DNA of 64,000 nucleotides from [Ruminococcus] torques ATCC 27756 (GTDB taxonomy: Bacteria > Bacillota > Clostridia > Lachnospirales > Lachnospiraceae), in NCBI RefSeq assembly GCF_000153925.1, contig NZ_DS264345.1, positions 551,672 through 615,671 on the forward strand. The letters run 5' to 3'. Each line of letters starts with the position of its first letter. The first letter of the stretch is position 1. Position numbers and translations under genes: made by a program. The notes beneath the pieces are model-generated. The model was not told the origin of the DNA and ran no database searches. It saw nothing but the letters and a program-made list of their open reading frames with translations. Shown here piece by piece: positions 34,916 through 45,188 of this stretch.

Positions 34916-35601
34916 ATGGGTATTGTATCTTATATTAAAGAAGAAATACGAGTTGTGCGGGAACGGGATCCCGCGATAAAATCAAATATGGAAGTGTTGC
35001 TTTATCCAAGTTTTCGTGTAATACTCAGATACAGAGTGGCTCATAAATTATATTTAAAAAACATTATTTTTGGGCGAGATGGATTTCACAAAGAGCGGCG
35101 CGAAAAACAGGGATTGAGATTCATCCGGGAGCTAAAATCGGACGCGGCTTGTTTATTGATCACGGGAGTGGAGTTATCATCGGTGAGACAACGGTGATCG
35201 GCGATAACGTAACTCTTTATCAAGGGGTAACGCTTGGCGGAACCGGAAAAGAACAAGGAAAGCGCCATCCAACATTGGAAGATAATGTGATGGTAAGCGC
35301 GGGAGCAAAGATATTAGGTTCTTTTACGATCGGAGAAAATTCAAAGATTGGGGCGGGATCAGTTGTTTTAGAAGAGGTGCCCCCGAACTGTACGGTAGTA
35401 GGTGTGCCGGGGCGTATCGTTAAAATGGATAATAAAAAAGTTCCGAGATCCGATATGGATCAAATTCATCTCCCGGATCCGGTATTGTCGGATATTAAGA
35501 GGCTTCAGGAAGAAAATTTAAGATTGCATAAGGAATTGAAACGTCTTGTGAAAGAGATAAGATGTGTGGAAAAGAAAGGAGATTATGATGAAGATTTATA
35601 A
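34916..35601 (+). pseudogene. cysE: Serine O-acetyltransferase, split by a one-base frameshift
   Basis: Makes O-acetylserine for cysteine synthesis. The first frame from ATG 34916 (after GGGAG) reads MGIVSYIKEEIRVVRERDPA and continues to YRVAHKLYL, then goes out of frame. The other frame continues [20 protein letters not shown] and then the left-handed-helix hexapeptide repeats ([29 protein letters not shown]) to 35601. Adding one A to the six-A run at 35056-35061 restores one protein of about 228 residues. With an intact promoter, T-box and remaining sequence, a sequencing error or very recent slip is likely. Confidence 0.85.
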
Positions 35602-36994
35602 TACATTATCAAAAAGAAAAGAAGAATTTGTGCCATTGGAAGAAGGCAAAGTAAAAATGTATGTGTGCGGTCCTACGGTTTATAATTTTATCCATATCGG
35701 AAATGCAAGACCGATGATCGCATTTGATACAGTACGCCGTTATTTTGAATATAAAGGATTTGAAGTGAATTTTGTATCAAACTTTACAGACGTAGATGAT
35801 AAAATTATTAAAAAAGCGATTGAAGAAGGCGTTTCTGCTGATGAGATATCGAAAAGATATATTGCGGAATGTAAAAAAGACATGGAAGCAATGAATGTAA
35901 AACCGGCCACGAAAAATCCGCTTGCAACAGAAGAAATCTGCGGCATGGTGGAAATGATTTCCACATTGATTGAAAAAGGATACGCCTATGAAAAAAACGG
36001 AACGGTTTATTACCGTACAAGAAAGTTTGAAGGTTACGGAAAGCTTTCGCATAAGAATCTGGATGATTTGAGGTCGGGAGGAAGATCGCTTCTCGTTACA
36101 GGAGAAGACGAAAAAGAAGATCCGCTTGATTTTGTGCTTTGGAAACCGAAAAAGGAGGGAGAACCTGCCTGGGAATCTCCGTGGAGTGAGGGCCGTCCGG
36201 GATGGCATATTGAATGCTCGGAGATGTCTAAAAAATACCTCGGAGAACAAATTGATATTCATGCCGGCGGAGAGGATTTGATATTTCCGCATCATGAAAA
36301 CGAGATTGCTCAAAGCGAAGCCGCGAACGGAAAAGAATTTGCAAAATATTGGATGCACAATGGATTTCTTAATATTGATAATAAAAAGATGTCAAAATCA
36401 CTCGGTAACTTTTTTACAGTAAGAGAGATCGGAGAAAAGTATGACCTTCAGATCTTGAGATTTTTTATGTTGAGTGCACACTACAGAAGTCCGCTTAATT
36501 TTAGTGCAGAGTTGATGGAAGCAGCAAAAAATTCTTTGGAGAGAATCCTTACTGCGGCAGATAACTTGAAATTCCTTATTTCAAACACGTCAGAAGAGAA
36601 AATGACAGAGTCGGAGAAGAGATTGTTTGAGAAATCATCAGAATATGTAGAAGCTTTTGAAAGGGCAATGGATGATGATTTCAATACTGCCGATGCGATA
36701 GCGGCTATTTTTGATCTTGTCAAATATATGAACACGACTGCCGACGGAGCAAGCTCAAAGGAATATTTGCAAAACCTGCTTGACAGATTATGTCTGCTGA
36801 CAGATGTTTTGGGTATTATCGTTATAAAAGAAGAGGAAATGTTAGATTCGGAAATCGAAGAGATGATAGAAAAACGTCAGGCTGCAAGGAAAGATCGTAA
36901 TTTTGCTCTGGCAGATCAGATCAGAGACGAGCTCCTGGCAAAAGGGATTATTCTTGAAGATACGCGAGAGGGAGTAAAATGGAAAAAAGCTTAG
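35588..36994 (+). CDS. cysS: Cysteinyl-tRNA synthetase
   Basis: A 468-residue class I synthetase. The N-terminal [16 protein letters not shown] carries the Zn-binding Cys and the HIGH motif (HIGN here), [10 protein letters not shown] and HHENE supply the other Zn ligands, and [11 protein letters not shown] is the KMSKS loop (about residue 266). The ATG at 35588 follows AAAGGAG by 6 bases; the ATG just before it is an alternative. It overlaps the end of cysE by 14 bases and is under the same Cys T-box. Confidence 0.95.
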   Translation: MKIYNTLSKRKEEFVPLEEGKVKMYVCGPTVYNFIHIGNARPMIAFDTVRRYFEYKGFEVNFVSNFTDVDDKIIKKAIEEGVSADEISKRYIAECKKDMEAMNVKPATKNPLATEEICGMVEMISTLIEKGYAYEKNGTVYYRTRKFEGYGKLSHKNLDDLRSGGRSLLVTGEDEKEDPLDFVLWKPKKEGEPAWESPWSEGRPGWHIECSEMSKKYLGEQIDIHAGGEDLIFPHHENEIAQSEAANGKEFAKYWMHNGFLNIDNKKMSKSLGNFFTVREIGEKYDLQILRFFMLSAHYRSPLNFSAELMEAAKNSLERILTAADNLKFLISNTSEEKMTESEKRLFEKSSEYVEAFERAMDDDFNTADAIAAIFDLVKYMNTTADGASSKEYLQNLLDRLCLLTDVLGIIVIKEEEMLDSEIEEMIEKRQAARKDRNFALADQIRDELLAKGIILEDTREGVKWKKA

Positions 36995-37446
36995 GATATG
37001 GATTTGAGTATTATATGGATCTGATTCCCGGAATGAAGCAGGCCGACCCAAAAGCAAGTTCCTCTATTGTTTTAGCCTATATAGGAGATTGTGTCTTTGA
37101 TCTTATTATTAAGATGAGAGTGGTAGGCAGAGGCGGCAGGCAGGTGCATAAACTGCATGAAGAGACAAGCAGGTATGTGCAGGCGTCTGCTCAGTCTTTT
37201 ATGATGCGGGCAATTCAGGAACATCTTACAGAAGAAGAACATGCGGTATATCGAAGGGGAAGGAATACAAGGAGCGTTTCGGCTGCAAAAAATCAGTCGA
37301 TCACCGATTATCGAAGAGCGACAGGGTTTGAGGCGTTAGTGGGTTATCTTTACTTGAAAAAGGAGTACAAACGGCTTGTTGAGCTTGTAACGATCGGACT
37401 GGAAAGTATGGAAAAGGAATTGGAAAATGGAGAGAAAAACGATTGA
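36979..37446 (+). CDS. mrnC: Mini-ribonuclease III
   Basis: A 155-residue RNase III catalytic domain without a dsRNA-binding domain; it processes the ends of 23S rRNA precursor in Firmicutes. Motifs: [18 protein letters not shown] (signature with the catalytic Asp/Glu equivalents, about 32-49), [16 protein letters not shown] and [14 protein letters not shown] (about 112-125). Its start overlaps the cysS stop by 16 bases. The order cysS-mrnC-rlmB-sigH is a well-known Firmicute arrangement. Confidence 0.92.
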   Translation: MEKSLGYGFEYYMDLIPGMKQADPKASSSIVLAYIGDCVFDLIIKMRVVGRGGRQVHKLHEETSRYVQASAQSFMMRAIQEHLTEEEHAVYRRGRNTRSVSAAKNQSITDYRRATGFEALVGYLYLKKEYKRLVELVTIGLESMEKELENGEKND

Positions 37447-38203
37447 AAAAATTGAAGAAACAAAAGAACATACATTAGTGATCGAAGGACGAAACGCAGT
37501 ACTGGAAGCGTTTCGCTCTGGAAGGACGATCGATAAGCTGTTTGTGTTGGACGGATGTCAGGATGGTCCGGTACGCACGATTGTCAGGGAAGCAAAAAAG
37601 CATGGAACAATCTTGAATTTTGTCGGAAAAGAAAGATTATCTCAACTTACGCAGACAGGAAGGCATCAGGGCGTAATTGCTTACGCTGCGGCTTATGATT
37701 ATGCAGAGATTGACGATATGCTTAAACTTGCGGAAAAGAGGGGAGAAGATCCGTTTCTGATCGTATTAGATGGGATTGAAGATCCTCATAATTTGGGGGC
37801 AATTATAAGAACAGCCAATATTGCCGGAGCTCATGGCGTGATCATTCCGAAGAGGAGAGCGGTTGGTTTGACGGCGACCGTAGCGAAAACTTCGGCAGGG
37901 GCGTTGAATTATACTCCGGTTGCAAAAGTGACAAATCTTGTAAAGACAATGGAAGAATTGAAAGAAAAAGGAATTTGGTTTGTCTGCGCCGATATGGACG
38001 GACAATCAATGTATGATATGAATCTCACAGGACCGATCGGACTTGTTGTCGGAAATGAAGGGGATGGAGTCAGCCGATTAGTAAAAGAAAATTGTGATTT
38101 CGTTGCGTCAATTCCGATGAAAGGCGAGATTACCTCTCTGAATGCTTCCGTGGCAGGCGGAGTTCTTGCTTATGAGATTGTCAGACAGAGACTTGCAAAA
38201 TAA
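37427..38203 (+). CDS. rlmB: 23S rRNA 2'-O-ribose methyltransferase (RlmB/TrmH family)
   Basis: A 258-residue SPOUT methyltransferase. An N-terminal substrate-binding domain starts about residue 17 (VIEGRNAVLEAFRSGR), followed by the knot region: ILNFVGKERL, ALDGIEDPHNLGAIIRTA-like LDGIEDPHNLGAIIRTANIA (about 110), VVGNEGDGVSRLV (about 207) and PMKGEITSLNASVAGGVLAY. The gene overlaps mrnC by 20 bases. Modifies rRNA using S-adenosylmethionine. Confidence 0.92.
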   Translation: MERKTIEKIEETKEHTLVIEGRNAVLEAFRSGRTIDKLFVLDGCQDGPVRTIVREAKKHGTILNFVGKERLSQLTQTGRHQGVIAYAAAYDYAEIDDMLKLAEKRGEDPFLIVLDGIEDPHNLGAIIRTANIAGAHGVIIPKRRAVGLTATVAKTSAGALNYTPVAKVTNLVKTMEELKEKGIWFVCADMDGQSMYDMNLTGPIGLVVGNEGDGVSRLVKENCDFVASIPMKGEITSLNASVAGGVLAYEIVRQRLAK

Positions 38204-38237
38204 GATGTAAAGCAGTGTTTGAAGGGTGTTTTAAAGG

Positions 38238-38864
38238 ATGGAACAATATGAAAAGCTGACGGATGAACAGTTGATTGAAAAACTGCACTCCGGGGATCGG
38301 GATGTGACAGATTATCTGATGGAGAAATATAAAATGATGGTCCGCAAGAAGGCACGCGCAATGTATCTGATCGGAGGAGAAACAGAAGATCTTATTCAGG
38401 AAGGCATGATCGGACTAATCAAGGCGGTAAGAAATTTTGACAGCGGCATGGGCAGGTCATTTGCAGGGTTTGCGGAAACATGTGTACTTCGGCAAATGTA
38501 CACCGCTATTGAGGCGTCAAATCGAAAAAAACATATGCCTCTGAATTCTTATATTTCACTTTATGAAGAAAGCGAGACGAATAAAAACGGTACAAAACTG
38601 CCTCTGATCGATCTGATAGAGCCTGACCGGGAAAATGATCCTGAGGCATTGTATTTTGGCAGAGAGTACACAGAAGCTTTTATTGAACGATTGAAAGAAA
38701 ATTTAAGCCCGATGGAAGAACAGGTTCTTTATTTGCACTTAACAGGAACTGATTATAAAAAAATCGCGGAATTGTTGAAAAAAAGTCCGAAATCGATTGA
38801 TAATGCTCTTCAAAGAATTAAGAAAAAAACAGAAAAAATGCTCAAAACAGAAATAAGAGCCTGA
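38238..38864 (+). CDS. sigH: RNA polymerase sporulation sigma factor SigH
   Basis: A 208-residue sigma-70-family factor. Region 2 includes YLMEKYKMMVRKKARAMYLI, GGETEDLIQEGMIGLIKAVR and FDSGMGRSFAGFAETCVLRQ; region 4 has LSPMEEQVLYLHLTGTDYKK and SPKSIDNALQRIKKK. In sporulating Firmicutes SigH starts entry into sporulation; gene position after rlmB supports the orthology. The AAAGG just upstream is tight to the start ATG. Confidence 0.92.
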   Translation: MEQYEKLTDEQLIEKLHSGDRDVTDYLMEKYKMMVRKKARAMYLIGGETEDLIQEGMIGLIKAVRNFDSGMGRSFAGFAETCVLRQMYTAIEASNRKKHMPLNSYISLYEESETNKNGTKLPLIDLIEPDRENDPEALYFGREYTEAFIERLKENLSPMEEQVLYLHLTGTDYKKIAELLKKSPKSIDNALQRIKKKTEKMLKTEIRA

Positions 38865-38896
38865 GAAATTCAAATAGAGAAAGCGGGTAAAAGGTT

Positions 38897-39343
38897 ATGA
38901 AATTTGTAATACAGCGGGTAAAACAGGCATCTGTAAAAGTGGAAGGAAGCGTGATAGGAGAGATTGAAAAAGGATATCTCGTATTGATTGGCGTTTCAGA
39001 CAAAGATACGGAAGCAGTTGCGGATAAAATGATAAAGAAAATGATCGGACTGCGGATTTTTGAAGATGCAGAGGGAAAAACAAATTTGTCGTTAGCTGAT
39101 GTGGGCGGAAGTCTTTTGCTTGTATCACAGTTTACGCTTTATGCAAATTGTAAAAAGGGGAATCGGCCGAGTTTTATTGAGGCAGGGGCGCCGGATAAAG
39201 CAAATCAGTTATATGAGTATATAATTGAAGAGAGTAAGAAAAGTGTGTCAGTCGTACAGACGGGTCGCTTTGGAGCAGAAATGGAAGTGAGTTTGATCAA
39301 TGATGGTCCGTTTACGATTTTGCTTGATTCGGAAATGTTGTGA
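38897..39343 (+). CDS. dtd: D-aminoacyl-tRNA deacylase
   Basis: A 148-residue proofreading enzyme that hydrolyses D-aminoacyl-tRNA. Motifs: [17 protein letters not shown] at the start, [20 protein letters not shown] (about 74-93) with the conserved SQFTL, and [11 protein letters not shown] at the C-terminus (the GP cis-proline motif appears here as NDGPFT). Normal length. A weak ribosome binding site AAAAGG lies before the ATG. Confidence 0.95.
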   Translation: MKFVIQRVKQASVKVEGSVIGEIEKGYLVLIGVSDKDTEAVADKMIKKMIGLRIFEDAEGKTNLSLADVGGSLLLVSQFTLYANCKKGNRPSFIEAGAPDKANQLYEYIIEESKKSVSVVQTGRFGAEMEVSLINDGPFTILLDSEML

Positions 39344-39383
39344 TAGGATCATCGGAAAAAAAGTAATTGTTTGAAATTTAAGA

Positions 39384-39406
39384 AGAGTCAGTGAAATACT
39401 AACTCT
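39384..39406 (-). terminator. Terminator of tRNA-Thr (converging with dtd)
   Basis: On the minus strand AGAGTTAGT pairs with ACTGACTCT (one wobble) with a 5-base loop, followed by TCTTAAATTT. On the plus strand the same hairpin has one mismatch and is followed by CCTGTTTT. Confidence 0.55.
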
Positions 39407-39454
39407 CCTGTTTTGTATAGATAATCAGAAGTAATCGATATATTAAAATCAGAA

Positions 39455-39527
39455 AGCTGTCTAGGGGACTTGAACCCCCGACCTCCGCCTTACCAAGGCG
39501 ACGCGCTACCGACTGCGCCAAGACAGC
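39455..39527 (-). tRNA. tRNA-Thr (GGT)
   Basis: A 73-nt cloverleaf. Acceptor GCTGTCT/AGACAGC, D-arm TGGCGCAGTCGGTAGCGCG, anticodon loop TTGGTAA giving GGT, T-arm CGGGGGTTCAAGTCCCCT. CCA is not encoded. Confidence 0.92.
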
Positions 39528-39552
39528 ATATATGTAACTCAAATGCATGATA

Positions 39553-39582
39553 AATATACAACGATTCAGCAGTAGTTGTCAA
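39553..39582 (-). promoter_or_regulatory. Promoter of tRNA-Thr
   Basis: On the minus strand: perfect TTGACA (39582-39577), 18-base spacer, TATATT (39558-39553), 26 bases before the tRNA. Confidence 0.7.
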
Positions 39583-39826
39583 GAGAATTGTATTACAAGA
39601 CGTTCATATAATTATATAATTATTTCTTTTTTGTTTTAAAAAGGACTGCCCGGCTGTGATTAAAAAGTGTTGTTCAGTGTCGCCTGTTTGTATCTCGGAG
39701 ATATGAAATGGCAGGATAAAGACAGAATAATGCAAGAATTCCTGTCATTTTCTGTTCTTTTTTTGATTGTGTGGTATACTTGTACAAAATTTAGTGGTGA
39801 TTTTCGCTATGGGGGCGGAGGGAAAG

Positions 39827-40183
39827 ATGAAAATAGGAAGAGAGGAACTGGAAGATTTAAAAGAAGGATTGGAAAAATTGACACATTTTATCAGAGTAAT
39901 GGAGGGAGTGAAACTACCGGATTTTTATCGGTATTTTGATGCGATGAAAAATAATATTAATATCTTTTTTTATGCGGGATGTGAAGATATTGAAGATTTC
40001 TTCCCGATATTGGAAAGGGATTGGAAGGCATCGCATACAATGTTTATCGGTGTACAGAATTATGATTTGAGGAGGGAACATCCGGACATTGATCCGACGG
40101 TATGTTTGTATTTTGCAAGACTCCTTGCTGATGTGGGAAAATATTTTGAACGGGGCAATGTAGAATTTGCAAAAGAATATTAA
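39827..40183 (+). CDS. Hypothetical protein (118 aa)
   Basis: A soluble 118-residue protein, MKIGREELEDLKEGLEKLTH at the start, then FYRYFDAMKNNINIFFYAGC and YFARLLADVGKYFERGN. No membrane segment or known motif recognised. The ATG at 39827 follows GGAGGGAAAG; a longer frame upstream is unlikely. Flanked by tRNA-Thr and a terminator, so it is a single-gene unit. Confidence 0.65.
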   Translation: MKIGREELEDLKEGLEKLTHFIRVMEGVKLPDFYRYFDAMKNNINIFFYAGCEDIEDFFPILERDWKASHTMFIGVQNYDLRREHPDIDPTVCLYFARLLADVGKYFERGNVEFAKEY

Positions 40184-40202
40184 ATGTAGTTCGCTACTGT
40201 AA

Positions 40203-40240
40203 AAAAGAAAGTTCTTTGGAGATCCACAGAACTTTCTTTT
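40203..40240. terminator. Bidirectional terminator
   Basis: AAAAGAAAGTTCT pairs perfectly with AGAACTTTCTTTT around a 12-base loop, between the converging genes ending at 40183 (plus) and 40288 (minus). Confidence 0.85.
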
Positions 40241-40287
40241 GATATTATTTACTGTCTGCACTTAATAAAGCGAATTTATAAAAACGA

Positions 40288-41754
40288 TTATAGTTTGGTC
40301 TGTTTTTGCTTCCGTGTGACGGAAAAAACAAGGAGAAGAAATGCAAATGCGACAGCCATCCATACGCCGAAGACGACGTTGCTTTGAGAACTGAATTTGT
40401 CATAGTAGCCTTTTAAGTAGATGATGACAACGATCCAAGGAAGAATATATGTCATATATTTACGGATAAATTGAGGAAATTTCAATCCGTTTCCTGCATT
40501 TGCCTCCTGAATGAAATTGTTCCATCCCCAACCGTTTTTGTGTGTACAAAACATAAGATATATAACGGAACCAAGAGGAAGGATATTGTTTGACACAAGG
40601 AAATCTTCTAAATCCATAATGTTCGACCCTGCTCCGAGCGGTTGTATCCCCGATAAAATATTGAAGCCGAGAATACAAGGAATACTTAATACAATAATAA
40701 GTACAATGTTGATGCCGACAGATTTTTTGCGGCTGAATCCAAAAAGATCGATCCCGAAGGAAACAATGTTTTCGAATACGCCGACGATCGTGGACAGGGC
40801 TGCAAAGAAAAGGAAGAGGAAAAACAGAGCCCCCCAAACTCGTCCTCCCGGCATCTGAGTGAAAATGTTCGGAAGAGTGATAAATACAAGTCTGGGACCT
40901 GCATCCGGCTGTACATTAAATGAAAAACATGCAGGAAATACAATTAAACCTGCAGTAAGAGCAACGCAAGTATCCAGTAGAAGGATGCTTAAAGATTCTC
41001 CGGTGAGAGAACGGGATTTATCTAAATAGCTTCCGAAGATTGCCATTCCGCCCATTCCGATGCTTAGTGTAAAGAAAGCTTGACTCATTGCTCCGAAAAT
41101 AACGTTTCCGACCCCGTTTTCGAGTACTTTTCCGAAATCCGGAATGAGGTAAAATCTGAGTCCTTCTGCTGCACCCGGAAGAGTAACTGACCTTATGGCA
41201 AGTACGACCATGATTGCCAAAAGGCAGAGCATAGTTATCTTCATGATCTTTTCGACACCTTTTTGAAGACCGATGCTACAGATCCAAAAAGCAAGTAAAA
41301 TTACAAGTATAGTCCAAAAAGTCAGTGTGACAGGAGATTCCAGCATGGAATCATATTTTGCGGAAACTACTGTGGAATCAATGCCTGCAAACTCTCCTTT
41401 TGCCATCCGGAAGCAGTAATAAAGCATCCATCCGCCGACCATGGAATAAAACATAACAAGGAGATAGTTTCCGGCGATTGCAAACCATCTTGTAAAATGC
41501 CAACGCGTTCCTTTCGGTTCCAGTACGTTATAAGATGTGGCGATGCTTTTCTGGCTTGCGCGTCCTACACTGAATTCACATACGATGATCGGTAATCCGA
41601 GTATCACAAGGAACAGCAGGTAGATTAAAATGAATGCGGCTCCTCCGTATTGTCCGGCCATATAGGGAAATTTCCATACATTGCCCAGTCCGATAGCACA
41701 TCCGGCCGACACTAGGATGAAGCCGAGTCGTGAACCAAAATTTTCTCTTTTCAT
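40288..41754 (-). CDS. Sodium-dependent transporter (NSS/SNF family)
   Basis: A 488-residue membrane protein with about 12 transmembrane segments. The start FGSRLGFILVSAGCAIGLGN and VWKFPYMAGQYGGAAFILIY is the signature of TM1-TM2 with the Na+/substrate site; TM6 has FTLSIGMGGMAIFGSYL. Bacterial members carry amino acids such as Trp, Tyr, Leu or Met; the substrate here is not predictable by eye. The ATG at 41752-41754 has AAAGG about 10 bases upstream. Single-gene unit. Confidence 0.92.
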   Translation of the reverse strand: MKRENFGSRLGFILVSAGCAIGLGNVWKFPYMAGQYGGAAFILIYLLFLVILGLPIIVCEFSVGRASQKSIATSYNVLEPKGTRWHFTRWFAIAGNYLLVMFYSMVGGWMLYYCFRMAKGEFAGIDSTVVSAKYDSMLESPVTLTFWTILVILLAFWICSIGLQKGVEKIMKITMLCLLAIMVVLAIRSVTLPGAAEGLRFYLIPDFGKVLENGVGNVIFGAMSQAFFTLSIGMGGMAIFGSYLDKSRSLTGESLSILLLDTCVALTAGLIVFPACFSFNVQPDAGPRLVFITLPNIFTQMPGGRVWGALFFLFLFFAALSTIVGVFENIVSFGIDLFGFSRKKSVGINIVLIIVLSIPCILGFNILSGIQPLGAGSNIMDLEDFLVSNNILPLGSVIYLMFCTHKNGWGWNNFIQEANAGNGLKFPQFIRKYMTYILPWIVVIIYLKGYYDKFSSQSNVVFGVWMAVAFAFLLLVFSVTRKQKQTKL

Positions 41755-41904
41755 AACTAAAAGCCTTTCTTTGTTTTTTGTAATCAGGTAAATTTGTTCT
41801 AAAATAAAAATAGCGCATACTTTTGAAAAAATGAAATGCGTTGATACATATTTTAGACAGCGGGCTTATTGTATCACATCAACGCGGCAAAGTAAACCGA
41901 GTAC

Positions 41905-41933
41905 TTGTAGATATCTTAATTTTATGATAAGAT
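41905..41933 (+). promoter_or_regulatory. Possible promoter of glnS
   Basis: TTGTAG (41905-41910), 17-base spacer, TAAGAT (41928-41933), 38 bases before the glnS start. Weaker match than other promoters in the window. Confidence 0.45.
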
Positions 41934-41971
41934 AATTGCTATGAATGTTTGCGTTATTAGAGGAGGAGACA

Positions 41972-43639
41972 ATGGAAAACGAAACTGTTTCAAAGAATTT
42001 TATCGAGCAGGAAATAGACAAAGATTTGGCGGAGGGAGTATATGATCATGTGGCTACTCGTTTCCCGCCTGAACCGAACGGTTACTTGCATATCGGACAT
42101 GCAAAATCAATTTTGCTTAATTACGGACTGGCCCAGAAATATGGCGGCACATTTAATATGAGATTCGACGATACAAATCCGACAAAAGAAAAAATGGAGT
42201 TTGTTGATTCAATCAAAGAGGATATTCAGTGGCTCGGAGCGGACTGGGAAGACAGGCTATATTTTGCATCAGATTATTTTGATCAAATGTATGAATGCGC
42301 AGTAAAACTGATTAAAAAAGGAAAAGCATTCGTGTGCGATCTTACCGCAGAACAGATGAGAGAATACCGCGGGACATTGAAAGAACCCGGAAAAGAAAGT
42401 CCTTATAGAAATCGTTCTGTAGAGGAAAACCTGAAATTATTTGAAGAAATGCGGGAAGGAAAATATGAGGACGGAGAGAAAGTTCTTCGGGCTAAAATAG
42501 ATATGGCTTCTCCGAATATAAATATGAGAGATCCGATTATTTATCGTGTGGCGCGTATGACACACCATAATACCGGAGATAAATGGTGTATTTATCCGAT
42601 GTATGATTTTGCACATCCGATCGAAGATGCGATTGAAGGAATTACACATTCTATCTGTACATTGGAGTTTGAAGATCACAGACCATTGTATGACTGGGTT
42701 GTAAGAGAGTGCGAGTTTGAGAATCCGCCCAGACAGATTGAATTTGCAAAACTTTATTTGACAAATGTTGTTACTGGAAAGCGTTATATCAAAAAATTGG
42801 TAGAGGATGGTATCGTAGACGGATGGGATGATCCACGCCTTGTGTCGATTGCGGCATTGAGACGCCGCGGATTTACACCGGAATCTATAAAGATGTTCAT
42901 CGAATTGTGCGGAGTTTCAAAAGCGCAGAGTTCTGTAGATTATGCAATGCTTGAGTATTGTATCCGTGAAGATCTTAAGATGAAAAAACCGCGTATGATG
43001 GCTGTGTTGGATCCGATCAAACTCATAATAGATAATTATCCGGAAGGTCAGGTTGAATATCTGGATGTTGCGAATAATTTGGAAAATGAAGAATTAGGCA
43101 TACGTAAAGTTCCGTTTGGACGAGAACTTTATATCGAAAGAGAAGATTTTATGGAAGAGCCGCCGAAAAAATATTTCCGTTTATTCCCGGGAAATGAAGT
43201 GCGTCTGATGCATGCGTATTTTGTAAAATGTGAGAGTTTTGTGAAAGATGAAAACGGTAGGATAACAGAAGTACATTGTACTTATGATCCGGAAACAAAA
43301 GCGGGAAGCGGTTTTACAGGAAGGAAAGTAAAAGGAACGATTCACTGGGTTCCGGCGGAGTATGCACAGAAAGCGGAAGTGCGCCTTTATGAGAACTTAA
43401 TCGATGAAGAAAAGGGTGTATATAATAAAGAAGATGGATCGTTGAATCTGAATCCGAATTCACTGACGATAATAAAAGATGCTTATGTGGAACCGAGTTT
43501 TGACGGTGCAAAAGCATATGACAGCTTCCAGTTTGTGAGAAATGGATATTTCTGTGTGGATTCTCATGATTCTGAGCCGGATCATCTTGTGTTTAACAGA
43601 ATCGTATCATTGAAGAGCTCGTTTAAGCTTCCAAAATAA
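41972..43639 (+). CDS. glnS: Glutaminyl-tRNA synthetase
   Basis: A 555-residue class Ib synthetase. The catalytic core has [17 protein letters not shown] (HIGH motif, about residues 31-47), [13 protein letters not shown] and [20 protein letters not shown]. The position of the usual MSKRK loop reads [13 protein letters not shown] (about 268), a variant lacking MSK. The C-terminal anticodon-binding beta-barrels are complete ([18 protein letters not shown]). Many Firmicutes lack GlnRS and use the amidotransferase route; its presence here fits a subset of Clostridia. Start at ATG after GAGGAGGAGA. Confidence 0.93.
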   Translation: MENETVSKNFIEQEIDKDLAEGVYDHVATRFPPEPNGYLHIGHAKSILLNYGLAQKYGGTFNMRFDDTNPTKEKMEFVDSIKEDIQWLGADWEDRLYFASDYFDQMYECAVKLIKKGKAFVCDLTAEQMREYRGTLKEPGKESPYRNRSVEENLKLFEEMREGKYEDGEKVLRAKIDMASPNINMRDPIIYRVARMTHHNTGDKWCIYPMYDFAHPIEDAIEGITHSICTLEFEDHRPLYDWVVRECEFENPPRQIEFAKLYLTNVVTGKRYIKKLVEDGIVDGWDDPRLVSIAALRRRGFTPESIKMFIELCGVSKAQSSVDYAMLEYCIREDLKMKKPRMMAVLDPIKLIIDNYPEGQVEYLDVANNLENEELGIRKVPFGRELYIEREDFMEEPPKKYFRLFPGNEVRLMHAYFVKCESFVKDENGRITEVHCTYDPETKAGSGFTGRKVKGTIHWVPAEYAQKAEVRLYENLIDEEKGVYNKEDGSLNLNPNSLTIIKDAYVEPSFDGAKAYDSFQFVRNGYFCVDSHDSEPDHLVFNRIVSLKSSFKLPK

Positions 43640-43662
43640 ATGGTAGTTTATAATAAAACAGA

Positions 43663-45078
43663 ATGAATGAATTAATGATTAATTTAAGAGCGGAACAAAA
43701 AGTCCCGCTCTATGAGCAAATATATGACTATATAAAAGATGATATCAAAAAAGGACGGATACAAAGCGGAGAGAAACTTCCCTCTACAAGAGCATTAAGC
43801 GCACATTTGGAAGTAAGCAGAAGTACGGTGGAACTGGCGTATGAACAGCTGCTGTCTGAAGGTTATATTGAGGCACAGCCTTACAGAGGATATTTTGTTT
43901 GTCAGATTGACGGATTGTTTCAGATAGATGCGCAGGAAAATAATAAAAGAGAAAATAATGAACAACGGGAACAAAAGTACCGGTATGATTTTACTCCGAG
44001 CGGAGTGGATCTGAAAAGCTTTCCGTATAATATATGGCGAAAATTATCCCGAGAGTGTCTTGTGGATGATAAGGCAGAACTGTTTCGTCTCGGCTGCCCT
44101 CAGGGAGAATATGGACTTAGAAATGCTATATGCAGTTACCTTCATCAGGCCCGAGGAGTAAATTGCACTCCGGAGCAGATTATTGTCGGAGCCGGAAATG
44201 ACTATCTTTTAATGCTTCTCGGAATGATCTTAGGAGGTGAACATAAAATCGCATTGGAGAATCCGACATACAAGCAGGCGTATCGTCTGTTTAAAAATTT
44301 GTCATATGAAGTGTGTACTGTCGATATGGATGACAAAGGAATGCGTGTGGACGAACTGCGTAAATCGGATGCAGATATCGCATTTGTGATGCCTTCGCAT
44401 CAATATCCGCTTGGAATAGTTATGCCTATAAAACGGCGAATGGAACTTTTGAAATGGGCGCAGGAAAAAGAAGAGAGATTTATTATAGAAGATGATTATG
44501 ACAGTGAGTTTCGTTATAAAGGAAAACCAATTCCGGCTTTGCAAGGATATGACAGAAGCGGAAAGGTAATTTACATCGGAACTTTTTCAAAATCTATAGC
44601 TCCTGCGATTAGGATGAGTTACCTTGTCCTGCCGGAAAGAGTATGTTCGCTGTATAAAAAACAGTGCGGATTTATCAGCTCTACTGTATCAAAAGTAGAT
44701 CAGCTTATTTTTCAGAAATTTATAGAAAAAGGATATTATGAACGTCATCTGAACAAAACAAGAGCTTTGTATCGGAGCAGACATGATGTTTTACTGAGCA
44801 CTTTAAAAGAAATGAAAACAGAGTTTACAGTGTCGGGAGAAAATGCAGGAGTACATCTTCTTCTTCATTTTTGCGATGGAAGAAGCGAAAAAGAGTTAAT
44901 CCGTTTGGCAGAAGAAAAAGAAGTAAAAGTATACGGACTGTCAGAATATTATGTGGGAGAAAAAGACAGAGAACAGAACGAATCGGTAATCCTGTTAGGA
45001 TATGCAAATATGAGCGATGAAAAAATCTTGCATGCGGCTCGTCTGCTTGATGAAGCATGGAATAAAGAGGGAAATTGA
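43663..45078 (+). CDS. MocR-type GntR regulator with aminotransferase domain
   Basis: A 471-residue fusion. The N-terminal GntR winged helix (about 10-80: YEQIYDYIKDDIKKGRIQSG, LPSTRALSAHLEVSRSTVEL) is followed by a class I aminotransferase fold with the PLP Lys in IGTFSKSIAPAIRMSYLVLP (about 305) and IIEDDYDSEFRYKG (about 267). Such regulators (PdxR, GabR and relatives) often control vitamin B6 or amine genes, but no pdx gene is nearby. It starts 23 bases after glnS without an obvious ribosome binding site. Confidence 0.88.
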   Translation: MNELMINLRAEQKVPLYEQIYDYIKDDIKKGRIQSGEKLPSTRALSAHLEVSRSTVELAYEQLLSEGYIEAQPYRGYFVCQIDGLFQIDAQENNKRENNEQREQKYRYDFTPSGVDLKSFPYNIWRKLSRECLVDDKAELFRLGCPQGEYGLRNAICSYLHQARGVNCTPEQIIVGAGNDYLLMLLGMILGGEHKIALENPTYKQAYRLFKNLSYEVCTVDMDDKGMRVDELRKSDADIAFVMPSHQYPLGIVMPIKRRMELLKWAQEKEERFIIEDDYDSEFRYKGKPIPALQGYDRSGKVIYIGTFSKSIAPAIRMSYLVLPERVCSLYKKQCGFISSTVSKVDQLIFQKFIEKGYYERHLNKTRALYRSRHDVLLSTLKEMKTEFTVSGENAGVHLLLHFCDGRSEKELIRLAEEKEVKVYGLSEYYVGEKDREQNESVILLGYANMSDEKILHAARLLDEAWNKEGN

Positions 45079-45114
45079 CAAATCAGTTTGAACAGATTCT
45101 GCTTTTGAGAAAGA

Positions 45115-45148
45115 AAAACACGTCGAAACTTATGTTCCGGCGTGTTTT
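45115..45148. terminator. Terminator after the MocR gene
   Basis: AAAACACGTCG pairs with CGGCGTGTTTT (one wobble) around a 12-base loop, with an A run before and T run after, so it may serve both converging genes. Confidence 0.7.
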
Positions 45149-45188
45149 AGTTGTGTATAATATAGTAAATACACGGAATATTTCTGTA

